DNA of 64,000 nucleotides from Brevibacillus antibioticus (GTDB taxonomy: Bacteria > Bacillota > Bacilli > Brevibacillales > Brevibacillaceae): NCBI RefSeq assembly GCF_005217615.1, contig NZ_SZNK01000001.1, forward strand, positions 2,127,501 through 2,191,500. Direction: 5' to 3'. Shown here piece by piece: positions 1-8,464 of this stretch (position 1 is its first letter; every line of letters begins with the position of its first letter). The notes under the pieces are model-generated. The model worked only from the letters and a program-made list of their open reading frames with translations, did not search any database and was not told the origin of the DNA. Both the position numbers and the translations under genes were made by a program.

Positions 1-1447
1 ATCCAGCGACTCGTCGGTGGATGTGCTTACAGGCAATACATTTACCCTCACGGCAAAAGAAAATATCCTCCACCTCGATGACAAGACCATGAAAAACACA
101 TGGACGTACAATGGAACCGTGCCAGGTCCACAGCTTCGTGTCAAACAAGGGGAAACCATCAGTGTGACCTTGAAAAACGAATTGCCCGAGCCGGTCACCA
201 TTCACTGGCATGGCTTACCTGTCCCGAATAACATGGATGGAATCCCTGGCGTGACCCAAAATGCCGTAAGACCAAACGAAAGCTTCACCTACAAATTCAA
301 GGTGGATGTTGCCGGGACATACTGGTACCACTCACATCAAAACAGCGCCAAGCAGGTAGACAAAGGCTTATACGGTTCTCTTGTGGTAGAACCGGCTACT
401 GCAGTACCAGTTGATAAGGACTTTACCCTCGTTCTGGATGAATGGATGCAGGACGATCGCATGGCGGAAATGCACGGAAATGGCATGAACCACGGCATGA
501 GTGCCCCTCCTCCCGATAACTCGTCCTCTAGAAGTCACAACATGCCCGGTATGGAGATGCCCATGAGTGACGCTGAGATGATGCCGTTGATGTATACGAT
601 CTTTTCCGTGAACGGAAAAACAGGATCGGCAATCCAGCCGCTATCTGTTAAAGAAGGAGAGAAAGTCAGAATCCGCCTGATCAATGCCGGATACTTGAAC
701 CACAAGCTGAACCTGCAAGGTCATGAATTTAAAATCGTGGCAACAGACGGGCAACCCATCAATAATCCACCCCTTGTAGGAGGCCAACTCCTCAATATCG
801 GACCAGGAGAACGATATGATCTCGAATTTGTCGCAAACAATTCTGGCAAATGGTTACTAGAGGAGCGTAGCACGAATCCAGGTGCCAAGTCCCTTGTCGT
901 GCCCATTGTCTACGAAGGCTCGGAATCAAAAACAGCCAAATCAGAAGCTGACGATATGCCAATGATAGACATCACCAAATACGGTGAAGCTGCAAAAAGC
1001 AGCTTTGCGCTGGAGCAGAAGTATGACATCACGTATCAAATGGATCTGAACACGGAAACGGCAGATGGAAAAATGGCCTTTACCATCAATGGAAAAACGT
1101 TTCCGAATGTCCCTCCGCTCAACGTCCAAAAAGGCAATCTGGTCAAAGTCACGCTGGTGAACAAATCACCAAAAGATATCCACCCGATGCATTTGCACGG
1201 ACATTTCTTCCAAGTAGTAAGCAAAAACGGACAGCCTATCTCAGGCTCCCCTCTGGTTAAAGATACGCTGAACATTTTACCGGGTGAATCCTATGTAGTC
1301 GCCTTCGAAGCTGACAATCCAGGAGATTGGATGTTCCACTGCCATGATCTAGGTCATGCCGCGCAAGGAATGGTGTCCGAAGTAAAATATGAAGGCTTCA
1401 AGCCAGATTTCATCGTCGACCCTACCGTCGGGAACATGCCGGAATAA
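1..1447 (+). CDS. Multicopper oxidase (5'-truncated by window edge)
   Basis: Copper-dependent oxidase of the CopA/CueO/laccase type, which couples substrate or Cu(I) oxidation to reduction of O2 to water. Counting from the GTG at 17, the four copper-ligand blocks are visible: HWHG at residues 63-66, HSH at 105-107, a block HPMHLHGH near 389-396, and HCHDLGH near 440 followed by the axial-Met context QGM. A Met/His-rich insert lies near residues 150-190, as in copper-tolerance oxidases. The frame is open to the first base and the GTG at 17 has no ribosome site, so the true start and probable signal peptide lie outside the window. A terminator follows. The family call is firm; copper tolerance is inferred from the Met-rich insert. 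Confidence 0.9.
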   Translation, partial: SSDSSVDVLTGNTFTLTAKENILHLDDKTMKNTWTYNGTVPGPQLRVKQGETISVTLKNELPEPVTIHWHGLPVPNNMDGIPGVTQNAVRPNESFTYKFKVDVAGTYWYHSHQNSAKQVDKGLYGSLVVEPATAVPVDKDFTLVLDEWMQDDRMAEMHGNGMNHGMSAPPPDNSSSRSHNMPGMEMPMSDAEMMPLMYTIFSVNGKTGSAIQPLSVKEGEKVRIRLINAGYLNHKLNLQGHEFKIVATDGQPINNPPLVGGQLLNIGPGERYDLEFVANNSGKWLLEERSTNPGAKSLVVPIVYEGSESKTAKSEADDMPMIDITKYGEAAKSSFALEQKYDITYQMDLNTETADGKMAFTINGKTFPNVPPLNVQKGNLVKVTLVNKSPKDIHPMHLHGHFFQVVSKNGQPISGSPLVKDTLNILPGESYVVAFEADNPGDWMFHCHDLGHAAQGMVSEVKYEGFKPDFIVDPTVGNMPE

Positions 1448-1454
1448 CCATAGA

Positions 1455-1488
1455 AAAAAGCAGGAGGCCACGCAGGCTCCTGCTTTTT
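1455..1488. terminator. Bidirectional Rho-independent terminator
   Basis: A perfect 12-bp stem (1455-1466 with 1477-1488) and a 10-base loop, with A- and T-runs on the two sides. It sits between the convergent oxidase and helicase genes and can serve both. Confidence 0.85.
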
Positions 1489-1490
1489 CG

Positions 1491-3455
1491 TTACGCCAAT
1501 ACACCGTCCAAAGACGTTTTCCACTCTACCCCAGCTGGGAAAACATCCTGTACTTGCTGTCTCAGCTTGTCATTTTGGCTCAATTGCGGACTCAAGATCG
1601 ATACCAGGCCGCTATCTTCTCTCGAACGGATCAATCGCCCGATGCCTTGACGCAGTCTCAGCAGCATGTAAGGCATATCTACCTCGTCGAAAGGATTCGC
1701 TGCACTTTTTCTTTTTGCTGTAAACACCGGATCATTCGGCGGGAATGGCAGTGACCAAATGATCACATTGGACAGCGAAGGCCCCGGAACATCTAGCCCT
1801 TCCCACAGACTCACCGCACAGAGGCTACTTTTCTCGTCGTTTTGGAACTGAGAGATCAGATGGCTGATTTCAGCATCTCCTTCGAACAAGAATCGCAGAT
1901 TCGTACAGGTAGGCTCGTTTTTGATAGCGGCCTTGAATTGCTGTAATTCCTCCATGGAGGAAAACAACAACAGCGCACTACCCGCTGATTTTTGCAGCAA
2001 TTGGGTAGCCTGTCTCATTTTTTCCGCAAAGGAGTCGGTCGCAGATAGTGTTGGTACGTATACTTCCATTTGCTTGTCGTACTCGTATGGAGAAGCAACC
2101 GAGAACGAAAGATATTGCTCAATGCCCAAGCTGTCCGCCACATAGTTGAATGATCCATCAACAGATAGAGTCGCCGACGAAAAGACTATCGGCATCTTTT
2201 GTGAGAAGACGCGCTCTTCCAGTACTTCCTGCACCTTTTTTGGCATGACGACCAAGGTCGGCCCTGTAATCTCTTCACTCATCCAGGAAATGACGTGATC
2301 CGGGTCTTGGAAAAGTCCCAGTGCCAGCTGCATCATTTCCAGATGCTCCTCGACAATTCGCAGCTGGAACTCGTCCAACGTATACAGTCCACCCTCTAGC
2401 GCCAGCTCTTCCTCAATCCAACTGACGAGACTCGTAAAACGGTGGATGGTTGCAAGGAGTTCTGGATGAAAATAGATTTCTTTGCGGTTGGAGCCCATCA
2501 CAGCCTTGCTCTCTTCGTTCAATCGGGAGAACATCTCCTCGCTCTGAGCAATGGCTTCTTCAATGGCAATGGCGAGCTCTTCCCTGATCTCACCCTTCAA
2601 GACACGCGTAATCGTTTCTTCGAAGACGGAGTGATTCAGCTTGTACGTCAATGCTTTTTGGGCAGCAGGCTCCAGCAGATGACCCTCGTCAAAAATGACT
2701 GCGCTATGCGGTGGCAGCAACGGTAGCTGACCTCCGCGCTTGCGGATCTCATAGGTCCACACATGCTCCATATAAAAGTCATGGGAGCAAATGATCAAAT
2801 CGGCGGACTGACGATAATGATTTCTGGACAGGGTCTGCCCACAGCGATGCTGTCTATCGCACACAAAGCAATCTTGAAAAGTATCCCAGTTCATCTGCGC
2901 CCATTCTTGATCATCCAGATCAGGATATGCGCTGCGATCCCCGTACGGATAAAACGACTGCAAGGCCTCATGTGTATGAACAAAGGAAGGCAGCTCTTGA
3001 TAAATATGCTGGAAAGCTTCCCCTGTCTCAGGCTGGAATCTCGCCTCATCCAGCTTGCGCAAACAGACATATTGGTCCGGAGATTTTCCGAGTCTCGCGT
3101 CAATCGTCAAGTTGAGATGACGAGCCAGTTTGGCAATGTCGCCTTCTGGTTTTACGAGCTGCTCGATCAACGACTCATTCGCACAGGCAATGATGGCGGG
3201 CTTACGGGTATATCGCGCATAGCAGATAGCGTACAGCAAGTAAGCCAATGTTTTTCCCGTGCCTACTCCTGCCTCTGCAAAAATCGTTTGCTTTTCTATA
3301 AAAGCCCGTTCAAGCTGAAAGGCCATGTAGATTTGCTCATCACGCACCTCGAATCCAGCCTCAGGCAATACTTCATAAAAAACGTCCGCTACCCAATCGC
3401 TCACCTGAGAGATAAACGGCTGGGACGGATCGTAGGCAAAAGGATAACGTTCCAA
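1491..3455 (-). CDS. DinG-family ATP-dependent DNA helicase (YpvA-like)
   Basis: XPD/DinG-like superfamily 2 helicase, 654 aa, which unwinds DNA with ATP. Walker A AEAGVGTGKT lies near residues 59-68 and a DEGH box near 255. Four cysteines between them (YVCLRK, then DCFVCD and HRC) are placed like the Fe-S ligands of XPD/DinG helicases. The C-terminal half carries helicase motifs including SSATLS and a QGIGRLIRS motif VI. Length and lack of an exonuclease domain match B. subtilis YpvA rather than the longer DinG-exonuclease fusion. The start is TTG at 3455, preceded by GGAGG about ten bases upstream. It is convergent with the oxidase and divergent from the Lin0512 gene. Confidence 0.88.
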   Translation of the reverse strand: MERYPFAYDPSQPFISQVSDWVADVFYEVLPEAGFEVRDEQIYMAFQLERAFIEKQTIFAEAGVGTGKTLAYLLYAICYARYTRKPAIIACANESLIEQLVKPEGDIAKLARHLNLTIDARLGKSPDQYVCLRKLDEARFQPETGEAFQHIYQELPSFVHTHEALQSFYPYGDRSAYPDLDDQEWAQMNWDTFQDCFVCDRQHRCGQTLSRNHYRQSADLIICSHDFYMEHVWTYEIRKRGGQLPLLPPHSAVIFDEGHLLEPAAQKALTYKLNHSVFEETITRVLKGEIREELAIAIEEAIAQSEEMFSRLNEESKAVMGSNRKEIYFHPELLATIHRFTSLVSWIEEELALEGGLYTLDEFQLRIVEEHLEMMQLALGLFQDPDHVISWMSEEITGPTLVVMPKKVQEVLEERVFSQKMPIVFSSATLSVDGSFNYVADSLGIEQYLSFSVASPYEYDKQMEVYVPTLSATDSFAEKMRQATQLLQKSAGSALLLFSSMEELQQFKAAIKNEPTCTNLRFLFEGDAEISHLISQFQNDEKSSLCAVSLWEGLDVPGPSLSNVIIWSLPFPPNDPVFTAKRKSAANPFDEVDMPYMLLRLRQGIGRLIRSREDSGLVSILSPQLSQNDKLRQQVQDVFPAGVEWKTSLDGVLA

Positions 3456-3623
3456 TTGTGACCTGCCTCCAATTAATGTAAAGAATCGTCAAGCATAGAT
3501 ACCAACATGTTATGATGACATGTCTTGACGATAAACACAATACAGATGAGAGAAAAAAGCATTCCTTTTCGTGGTAAGATAAGGATGGTAGAAAAGTAGA
3601 ATAAAACAGGAGTGAACAAGCCA

Positions 3624-3983
3624 ATGGAAAAAGTAATGTTTATTGAAATAGGAATGGGCATCGACATGCATGGACAAAACGTCACCAAAGCCGCAGTTCG
3701 TGCTGTTCAAAATGCCATCCATCATAATTCGATGCCTGGACTGCGTTCTGTCTTGCCAGGAAACGATATCCATAACATGAAAGTAAATGTGAGACTTGCC
3801 GTTCCTGCAGACAAGGACAAGCTCGACCTGGAAACGGTTCGTAAAGCCTTGCCTTACGGGGAAGTCTCCTTCGAAATCGTCGATGGCGGCATGCTGACAA
3901 GCAGTGGAGTCGTGATCGCTGAAAAAGAGGACAAGAACGACCTTGCCTATATCGTCATCGCCTCAGTAGAGGTAGGTTATTAG
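3624..3983 (+). CDS. Lin0512-family conserved protein of unknown function
   Basis: A 119-aa protein matching the Lin0512 family by its N-terminal GMGIDMHG, an instance of the family's invariant GxGxDxHG motif. The ATG at 3624 is chosen because GGAG ends 11 bases upstream; the GTG at 3612 overlaps that site. There is no signal peptide or membrane segment. The last bases overlap the convergent alkyltransferase-like gene by 4 bp. The biochemical role of the family is not known to me, and the neighbours give no clear hint. Confidence 0.75.
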   Translation: MEKVMFIEIGMGIDMHGQNVTKAAVRAVQNAIHHNSMPGLRSVLPGNDIHNMKVNVRLAVPADKDKLDLETVRKALPYGEVSFEIVDGGMLTSSGVVIAEKEDKNDLAYIVIASVEVGY

Positions 3984-4309
3984 AATACCGGCTCATCCAC
4001 TACCTGTGGGTGAAACTGATATTGCTCCAACTCTATTTCTCCTGCTGCTGACACGACTATCCCTTCGCTTTCCAAGGCCATTTTTTGCAGCGTGAACGAA
4101 TCCAAATCTTGCAATCCGATCTTCCCTTGGGCGTTGATGACTCGATGCCATGGAAGCTTGTGCTTTTTGGACATGGAATGAAGGATGCGAACGATTTGTC
4201 TGGCAGCTCTCGGACTCCCGGCCAACGCAGCAATTTGCCCGTACGTCATGACATGGCCCGCTGGAATCCCGGCAATAATTTTTAGTGCGCGCTGCGTAAA
4301 TTCGGTCAT
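3980..4309 (-). CDS. Alkyltransferase-like protein (ATL, MGMT fold, active-site Cys replaced by Trp)
   Basis: A 109-aa protein with the DNA-binding domain of O6-methylguanine methyltransferases, including the recognition-helix region YGQIAALAGSPRAARQI. The catalytic PCHRV is PWHRV here, so it cannot accept alkyl groups. Such ATL proteins bind O6-alkylguanine and hand lesions to nucleotide excision repair. The ATG at 4309 is used because GAAGGAG lies 9 bases upstream; a longer frame to 4366 lacks such a site. A true Ada methyltransferase is encoded at 54138. It overlaps the convergent Lin0512 gene by 4 bp. Confidence 0.85.
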   Translation of the reverse strand: MTEFTQRALKIIAGIPAGHVMTYGQIAALAGSPRAARQIVRILHSMSKKHKLPWHRVINAQGKIGLQDLDSFTLQKMALESEGIVVSAAGEIELEQYQFHPQVVDEPVF

Positions 4310-4340
4310 GATGACTACTCCTTCTTCCTTGATCAAATCA

Positions 4341-4374
4341 AAAGGCTTGTGACTCCTTGCGATCACAAGCCTTT
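4341..4374 (-). terminator. Terminator downstream of pepF
   Basis: A perfect 12-bp stem (4341-4352 with 4363-4374) with a 10-base loop. Read on the minus strand it is followed by TTTTGATTT. It separates pepF from the ATL gene. Confidence 0.75.
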
Positions 4375-4390
4375 TCTTCTTTTTATCAGA

Positions 4391-6190
4391 TTAGAACAGT
4401 CTTTCCAGCTCGTCAACCAGACTACCGACGTATGCGACAGCCTCGCGGATTGGCTGCGGATCTGACATATCCACGCCAGCTTTTTTCATCAGTTCCAGCG
4501 GTGTTAGTGTTCCCCCAGCTTTGAGCACCTCGATCCAACGATCAACGGCAGGCTGTCCCTCTTGCTTGATGCTTGCTGCCATTGCCGTAGAAGCGGTCAA
4601 ACCAGCTGCGTACGTGTACGGATACAGCCCCATGTAATAGTGCGGTTGGCGCATCCATGTAAGACTTGCTGCCGCGTCCAGATCAACTGCATCCCCCCAG
4701 AAGTCTGCGAGCACTTGCCCTTTCCATTCGGAGAGCTGTTTGGCAGTCAAAGGAACGTCTTTTTGCGCTGCTTCGTACACTTTTCGTTGCATTCTCGCTT
4801 CTAGCAGATGCGTGACAAAGTTGTGGTAATACGTATTCATCAATTGCAAAATGACCCAACGCTTCAGACGAGGATCGTTGGATTGCTCCACGATGTGCTG
4901 CGCGAGCAAAAGCTCGTTGAGTGTGGAAGGCGCTTCGATAAAGTACAGTGACGGACGAGAGTTCGTAAAGCTTTGCTCTCTTGTCGCCAGCATAAAATGT
5001 CCGCAATGCCCCAGCTCATGAGCCAGCGTGAAAGCACTGCGCATATTTCCCGACCACGTAATGAGAATGTAAGAGTGTTTGCTGTATGTCGTCGAGCAGA
5101 ACGCACCTGTCGATTTGCCCACGTTGTCTACATAGTCGATCCAGCGTTCATTCAGTGCTTTTTCCATAATGGCTGTATATTCAGGACCCATTACTTGCAA
5201 GGAAGCCAGTATCTTTTGCCCTGCTTCTTCAATCGTAATCGGTGGGCTAAATTCTGGATCAAGCGGCGCCTTCAAATCGCAAAAGGCCAACTTCTCAAGA
5301 CCGAGCTCTTTTGCTTTCAACTTCGCATAACGACGCATGTGGGGCGCGAGTTCATTCCCGATGATATCCAGGATATTGTGGTACATATCCAGCGTAACCT
5401 GCTGCGGCTTAAGCAGCATGTCCGTTACGGTCTCATAGCCACGCAGGCGAGACATGACGGTTTGTTTTTTCACCTCTGTCGCGTATACCGCAGCGAAGGT
5501 GTTTTGGTAAGAAGCGAGTGTCTTCGAAAAGGATTCGTACGCAGCACGGCGCAACGTCGTATCGGAAGACATCTCATAATCGGTCTCAAACAGCGCGAAG
5601 GATACTGGACGCTCATTTCCTTCGCTATCATGGACGGGTCCAAAAGACATGTCCGACAACTTTCCACGCGCGTAAATTTTGTATGGCGCAGAGAAAACCT
5701 CGCCCATCGCCGCAAACGCTTCCTCGGTCTCGGCCGACAATCGGTACGGCTTTGTTTCCAGCAAATCATTCAGGCTTTTGCGGAATACTTCGAGTCCTGG
5801 TTCTTCCGCTAAGAAGCTCTCGATTTTTCCTTCAGACAACGCCAAAATCTCGGAAGGTATAAAAGAAAGCGCAGCGTTTAGCTGGGATACGACATCCCCT
5901 ACCCGTGCAGAGTTCGCTTGGTTTTGTGGATTGGTCCCCTCTTCAGACGACCGCAGGCTGGCATACGTCGCTGCGATATTCGCCCGCACATTGATCTCCT
6001 CGTTTGCCTCCAAGCATGCCAACAACGTCTCTCCACTCTTGTGCAGTTGGCCTTTAAATGCAGTGACGACAGGCAGATGCTGTACAATTTCTGCTAATTC
6101 TTGCTCCCATGCTTCCTGGCTCTCAAACAAATCGTTCAGGTTCCACGTATATTCGACAGCGACTTGATCACGGTTCTGTCTTGTCTTCAC
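4391..6190 (-). CDS. pepF: Oligoendopeptidase F (M3 family)
   Basis: Cytoplasmic zinc metallopeptidase, 599 aa, cleaving short oligopeptides. The zinc motif HELGH lies near residues 391-395 in the context TLAHELGHCGHF, and the third ligand Glu follows about 25 residues later in FIEAPSTLNELLL. The N-terminal PepF/M3 domain and full family length are present, with no signal peptide. The GTG start at 6190 is supported by AAGGAGG about nine bases upstream. It diverges from another peptidase gene (M29) across a 245-bp intergenic region, so this corner is a small peptide-degradation neighbourhood. Confidence 0.93.
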   Translation of the reverse strand: MKTRQNRDQVAVEYTWNLNDLFESQEAWEQELAEIVQHLPVVTAFKGQLHKSGETLLACLEANEEINVRANIAATYASLRSSEEGTNPQNQANSARVGDVVSQLNAALSFIPSEILALSEGKIESFLAEEPGLEVFRKSLNDLLETKPYRLSAETEEAFAAMGEVFSAPYKIYARGKLSDMSFGPVHDSEGNERPVSFALFETDYEMSSDTTLRRAAYESFSKTLASYQNTFAAVYATEVKKQTVMSRLRGYETVTDMLLKPQQVTLDMYHNILDIIGNELAPHMRRYAKLKAKELGLEKLAFCDLKAPLDPEFSPPITIEEAGQKILASLQVMGPEYTAIMEKALNERWIDYVDNVGKSTGAFCSTTYSKHSYILITWSGNMRSAFTLAHELGHCGHFMLATREQSFTNSRPSLYFIEAPSTLNELLLAQHIVEQSNDPRLKRWVILQLMNTYYHNFVTHLLEARMQRKVYEAAQKDVPLTAKQLSEWKGQVLADFWGDAVDLDAAASLTWMRQPHYYMGLYPYTYAAGLTASTAMAASIKQEGQPAVDRWIEVLKAGGTLTPLELMKKAGVDMSDPQPIREAVAYVGSLVDELERLF

Positions 6191-6435
6191 TCTGACTGCC
6201 TCCTTAGTTCTGCCAATAAAAAATTTTTTATGTAATAAATTTGCCTTTTCATTTGAATTTTCCTACAATTAACCAAAATAAACAAGTGGATAACTTGCTC
6301 GAATTAGGCCATAATCTGTCTTTTTCTGCGCTTTCCTAGGAAATTCTTTCAAATTAATAGCAGGTGATTTCGGTGGGGAAGGTAAAATAGATAGAATGCA
6401 AGTAAGCCTTTGTTCTTAAAAGGAGGAAATAAACC

Positions 6436-7662
6436 ATGTCTTTTGAAACCTTGTTTGACCGTTATGCTGATCTCGCTGTAAAAGTCGGCGTGAACGTACA
6501 GCCAATGCAAACGTTAGTAGTAACCGCTCCGCTATCTACTGCTCCTTTTGTGAGAAAGGTAGCCAAAAAAGCGTACGAAGTGGGTGCCAAGCACGTACAT
6601 ATTGAGTGGAACGACGATGAACTCACTCGGATGAAATATGATTTGGCTCCTGATGAAGCGTTTCGAGAATACCCGCAATGGAAGGTACAGGGGTTAGAGG
6701 AAATGGCGGAAAATGGCGCGGCATTTCTCTACATTTCTGCTGCGAATCCCGATTTGCTGAAAGGGGTAAATCTTGACCGCATTTCTACTGCCAACAAAAC
6801 AGCCGGTCAAGCCCTCCATAAGTTCCGCAGCTATACCATGTCAGATAAAGTGAGCTGGTGCGTGCTAGCAATTCCATCACCTGCATGGGCCGCCATGGTC
6901 TTCCCGCATTTGCCACAAGAGGAACAGGAGCCTGCCTTGTGGGATGCTATCTTCCGCGCGACTCGCGCAGATATGGATGACCCTGTCCAAGCTTGGCATG
7001 ACCATCATGCGACACTGAACAGCAAGGTGGATCAGCTCAACGCCAAACAATACCGCTACCTTCATTACGAAGCTCCCGGTACTAACCTGACGATCGAGCT
7101 GCCTGCCAACCACATTTGGATTGGCGGCGGTAGCGTAAATAAAGACGGTGTCTCCTTCATGGCCAACATGCCGACAGAAGAAGTCTTTACCGCGCCCTTA
7201 AAAGAAGGCGTCAATGGTACCGTACGCAGTACCAAGCCTTTGAGCTATCATGGGAATTTGATCGAGAACTTTACGCTTACTTTTGAAAAAGGAAGAATAG
7301 TCTCGGCAACTGCTGAAAAGGGAGAAGAGTCCCTGAAGCAATTAATTGAAACAGATGAAGGCTCGCATTATTTGGGTGAAGTGGCGTTGGTTCCTCATTT
7401 GTCCCCAATCTCGCAATCAAATATCATTTTCTATAACACGCTCTTTGATGAGAATGCGTCCAACCACTTGGCGATCGGGAACGCTTATTGTGTGAATATT
7501 GAAGGTGGCGCTGACATGAGCAATGAGGAACTGGCTAGCCGCGGTATCAATATCAGCCTCACCCACGTCGATTTCATGATCGGCTCCGCCGAGATGAACA
7601 TTGATGGAGAAACAGCTAACGGCAAGCGTGAACCGCTATTCCGCAACGGAAATTGGGCTTGA
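6436..7662 (+). CDS. Aminopeptidase, M29 family (AmpS/AmpII-like)
   Basis: A 408-aa metalloaminopeptidase of the M29 (thermophilic aminopeptidase) family, removing N-terminal residues from peptides in the cytoplasm. Conserved family blocks are visible: LGEVALVP with a ligand Glu, ASNHLAIGNAY with a ligand His, and LTHVDFMIG with ligand His and Asp near the C-terminus. Length is typical. The ATG at 6436 has AAAGGAGG at ideal spacing. A strong terminator follows, so it is probably monocistronic. Confidence 0.92.
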   Translation: MSFETLFDRYADLAVKVGVNVQPMQTLVVTAPLSTAPFVRKVAKKAYEVGAKHVHIEWNDDELTRMKYDLAPDEAFREYPQWKVQGLEEMAENGAAFLYISAANPDLLKGVNLDRISTANKTAGQALHKFRSYTMSDKVSWCVLAIPSPAWAAMVFPHLPQEEQEPALWDAIFRATRADMDDPVQAWHDHHATLNSKVDQLNAKQYRYLHYEAPGTNLTIELPANHIWIGGGSVNKDGVSFMANMPTEEVFTAPLKEGVNGTVRSTKPLSYHGNLIENFTLTFEKGRIVSATAEKGEESLKQLIETDEGSHYLGEVALVPHLSPISQSNIIFYNTLFDENASNHLAIGNAYCVNIEGGADMSNEELASRGINISLTHVDFMIGSAEMNIDGETANGKREPLFRNGNWA

Positions 7663-7687
7663 ATCTAACACGAGAATGACATAGCGA

Positions 7688-7732
7688 GAGGCTGGATTTC
7701 GTCATCACCATGACAAATACAGCCTCTTTTTT
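7688..7732 (+). terminator. Terminator downstream of the M29 aminopeptidase
   Basis: The 7-bp outer stem GAGGCTG/CAGCCTC (7688-7694 with 7720-7726) encloses an inner GTCAT/ATGAC stem and is followed by six T. Confidence 0.85.
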
Positions 7733-7763
7733 CTCGGATACAACCACTTTTCGCGGAGTGCTT

Positions 7764-8378
7764 TCATGAAGGCGAAATAATCGGATACAAATGTCCCTGC
7801 ATAGCAAAGGACGCCTTCCCCGTTTCCTCGGAGACAACAACGATCAACGCATCACTTTTTTCACTCAACCCCAATGCAGCACGATGTCTGGTTCCCAGCT
7901 TTTTTTCCCCTACCACAACCTGAGATAATGGCAATACATTGGCCGCAGACACGATATGATTTTGCCGAATCAGAACAGCCCCATCATGCAAAGGGCTGCC
8001 AGGATAAAAGATCGATTCCAGCAAGGAATGGCTCATCGTGGCCTCAATCGGTATGCCTGCTTGCAACAGCAAATCAAGCGGGTCCTCGCGCTCAACGACA
8101 ATCAATGCCCCTTGGCGCCTTTTGGCCAAGTGCTGAACAGCCTTGGATAAATCCAGATATTTTTCTGTATAGGGTGAGAGATAGCATTGTAAATAAAAGG
8201 AGGCTGCTACTGTTTCGAGTCGGCTAAACTTCGTCCGTATTTGATCAAACGTCCTGAGCACACATTCGTTTTCATTTTTTAACGCATGGATGCTCTCATC
8301 CAACGTAACGGATATTCCCCTCAGCTCTTGCAGTAATTCCGCCTTCAGCGATGATGTATCACAGTTAACTTCTAGCAT
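7764..8378 (-). CDS. cdaS: Sporulation-type diadenylate cyclase (CdaS-like)
   Basis: A 204-aa protein that makes c-di-AMP from two ATP. The C-terminal DAC (DisA_N) domain has the catalytic LHDGAVLI near residue 130 and GTRHRAALGLSE near 163. The N-terminal ~70 residues are predicted helical with no membrane segments, which fits B. subtilis CdaS (YojJ, about 207 aa) and not the membrane-bound CdaA or the larger DisA. In B. subtilis the helices are autoinhibitory and the gene is sporulation-specific. Here it diverges from a germinant-receptor operon, which supports a spore role. Confidence 0.88.
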   Translation of the reverse strand: MLEVNCDTSSLKAELLQELRGISVTLDESIHALKNENECVLRTFDQIRTKFSRLETVAASFYLQCYLSPYTEKYLDLSKAVQHLAKRRQGALIVVEREDPLDLLLQAGIPIEATMSHSLLESIFYPGSPLHDGAVLIRQNHIVSAANVLPLSQVVVGEKKLGTRHRAALGLSEKSDALIVVVSEETGKASFAMQGHLYPIISPS

Positions 8379-8464
8379 ATGAACCCCTCAATTTCCATTT
8401 CTCTTCACGCTTCGTTCTTTGTTTGATTGTTCCCCAGCCTATAGGAAATCATTCTATTTCCTAG

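Noticed and set aside
1491..3455. CRISPR Cas3/DinG-type accessory (CasDinG) role for the helicase
   Set aside because: No CRISPR array or cas gene is in the window; length and neighbours fit a housekeeping YpvA-type helicase.
2763..3461. 232-codon plus-strand open frame
   Set aside because: It lies antisense to the well-supported DinG-type helicase, has no ribosome site, and its translation has no domain-like features.
4973..5812. 279-codon plus-strand open frame
   Set aside because: It is entirely antisense to pepF, Cys/Arg-rich and without a start site.
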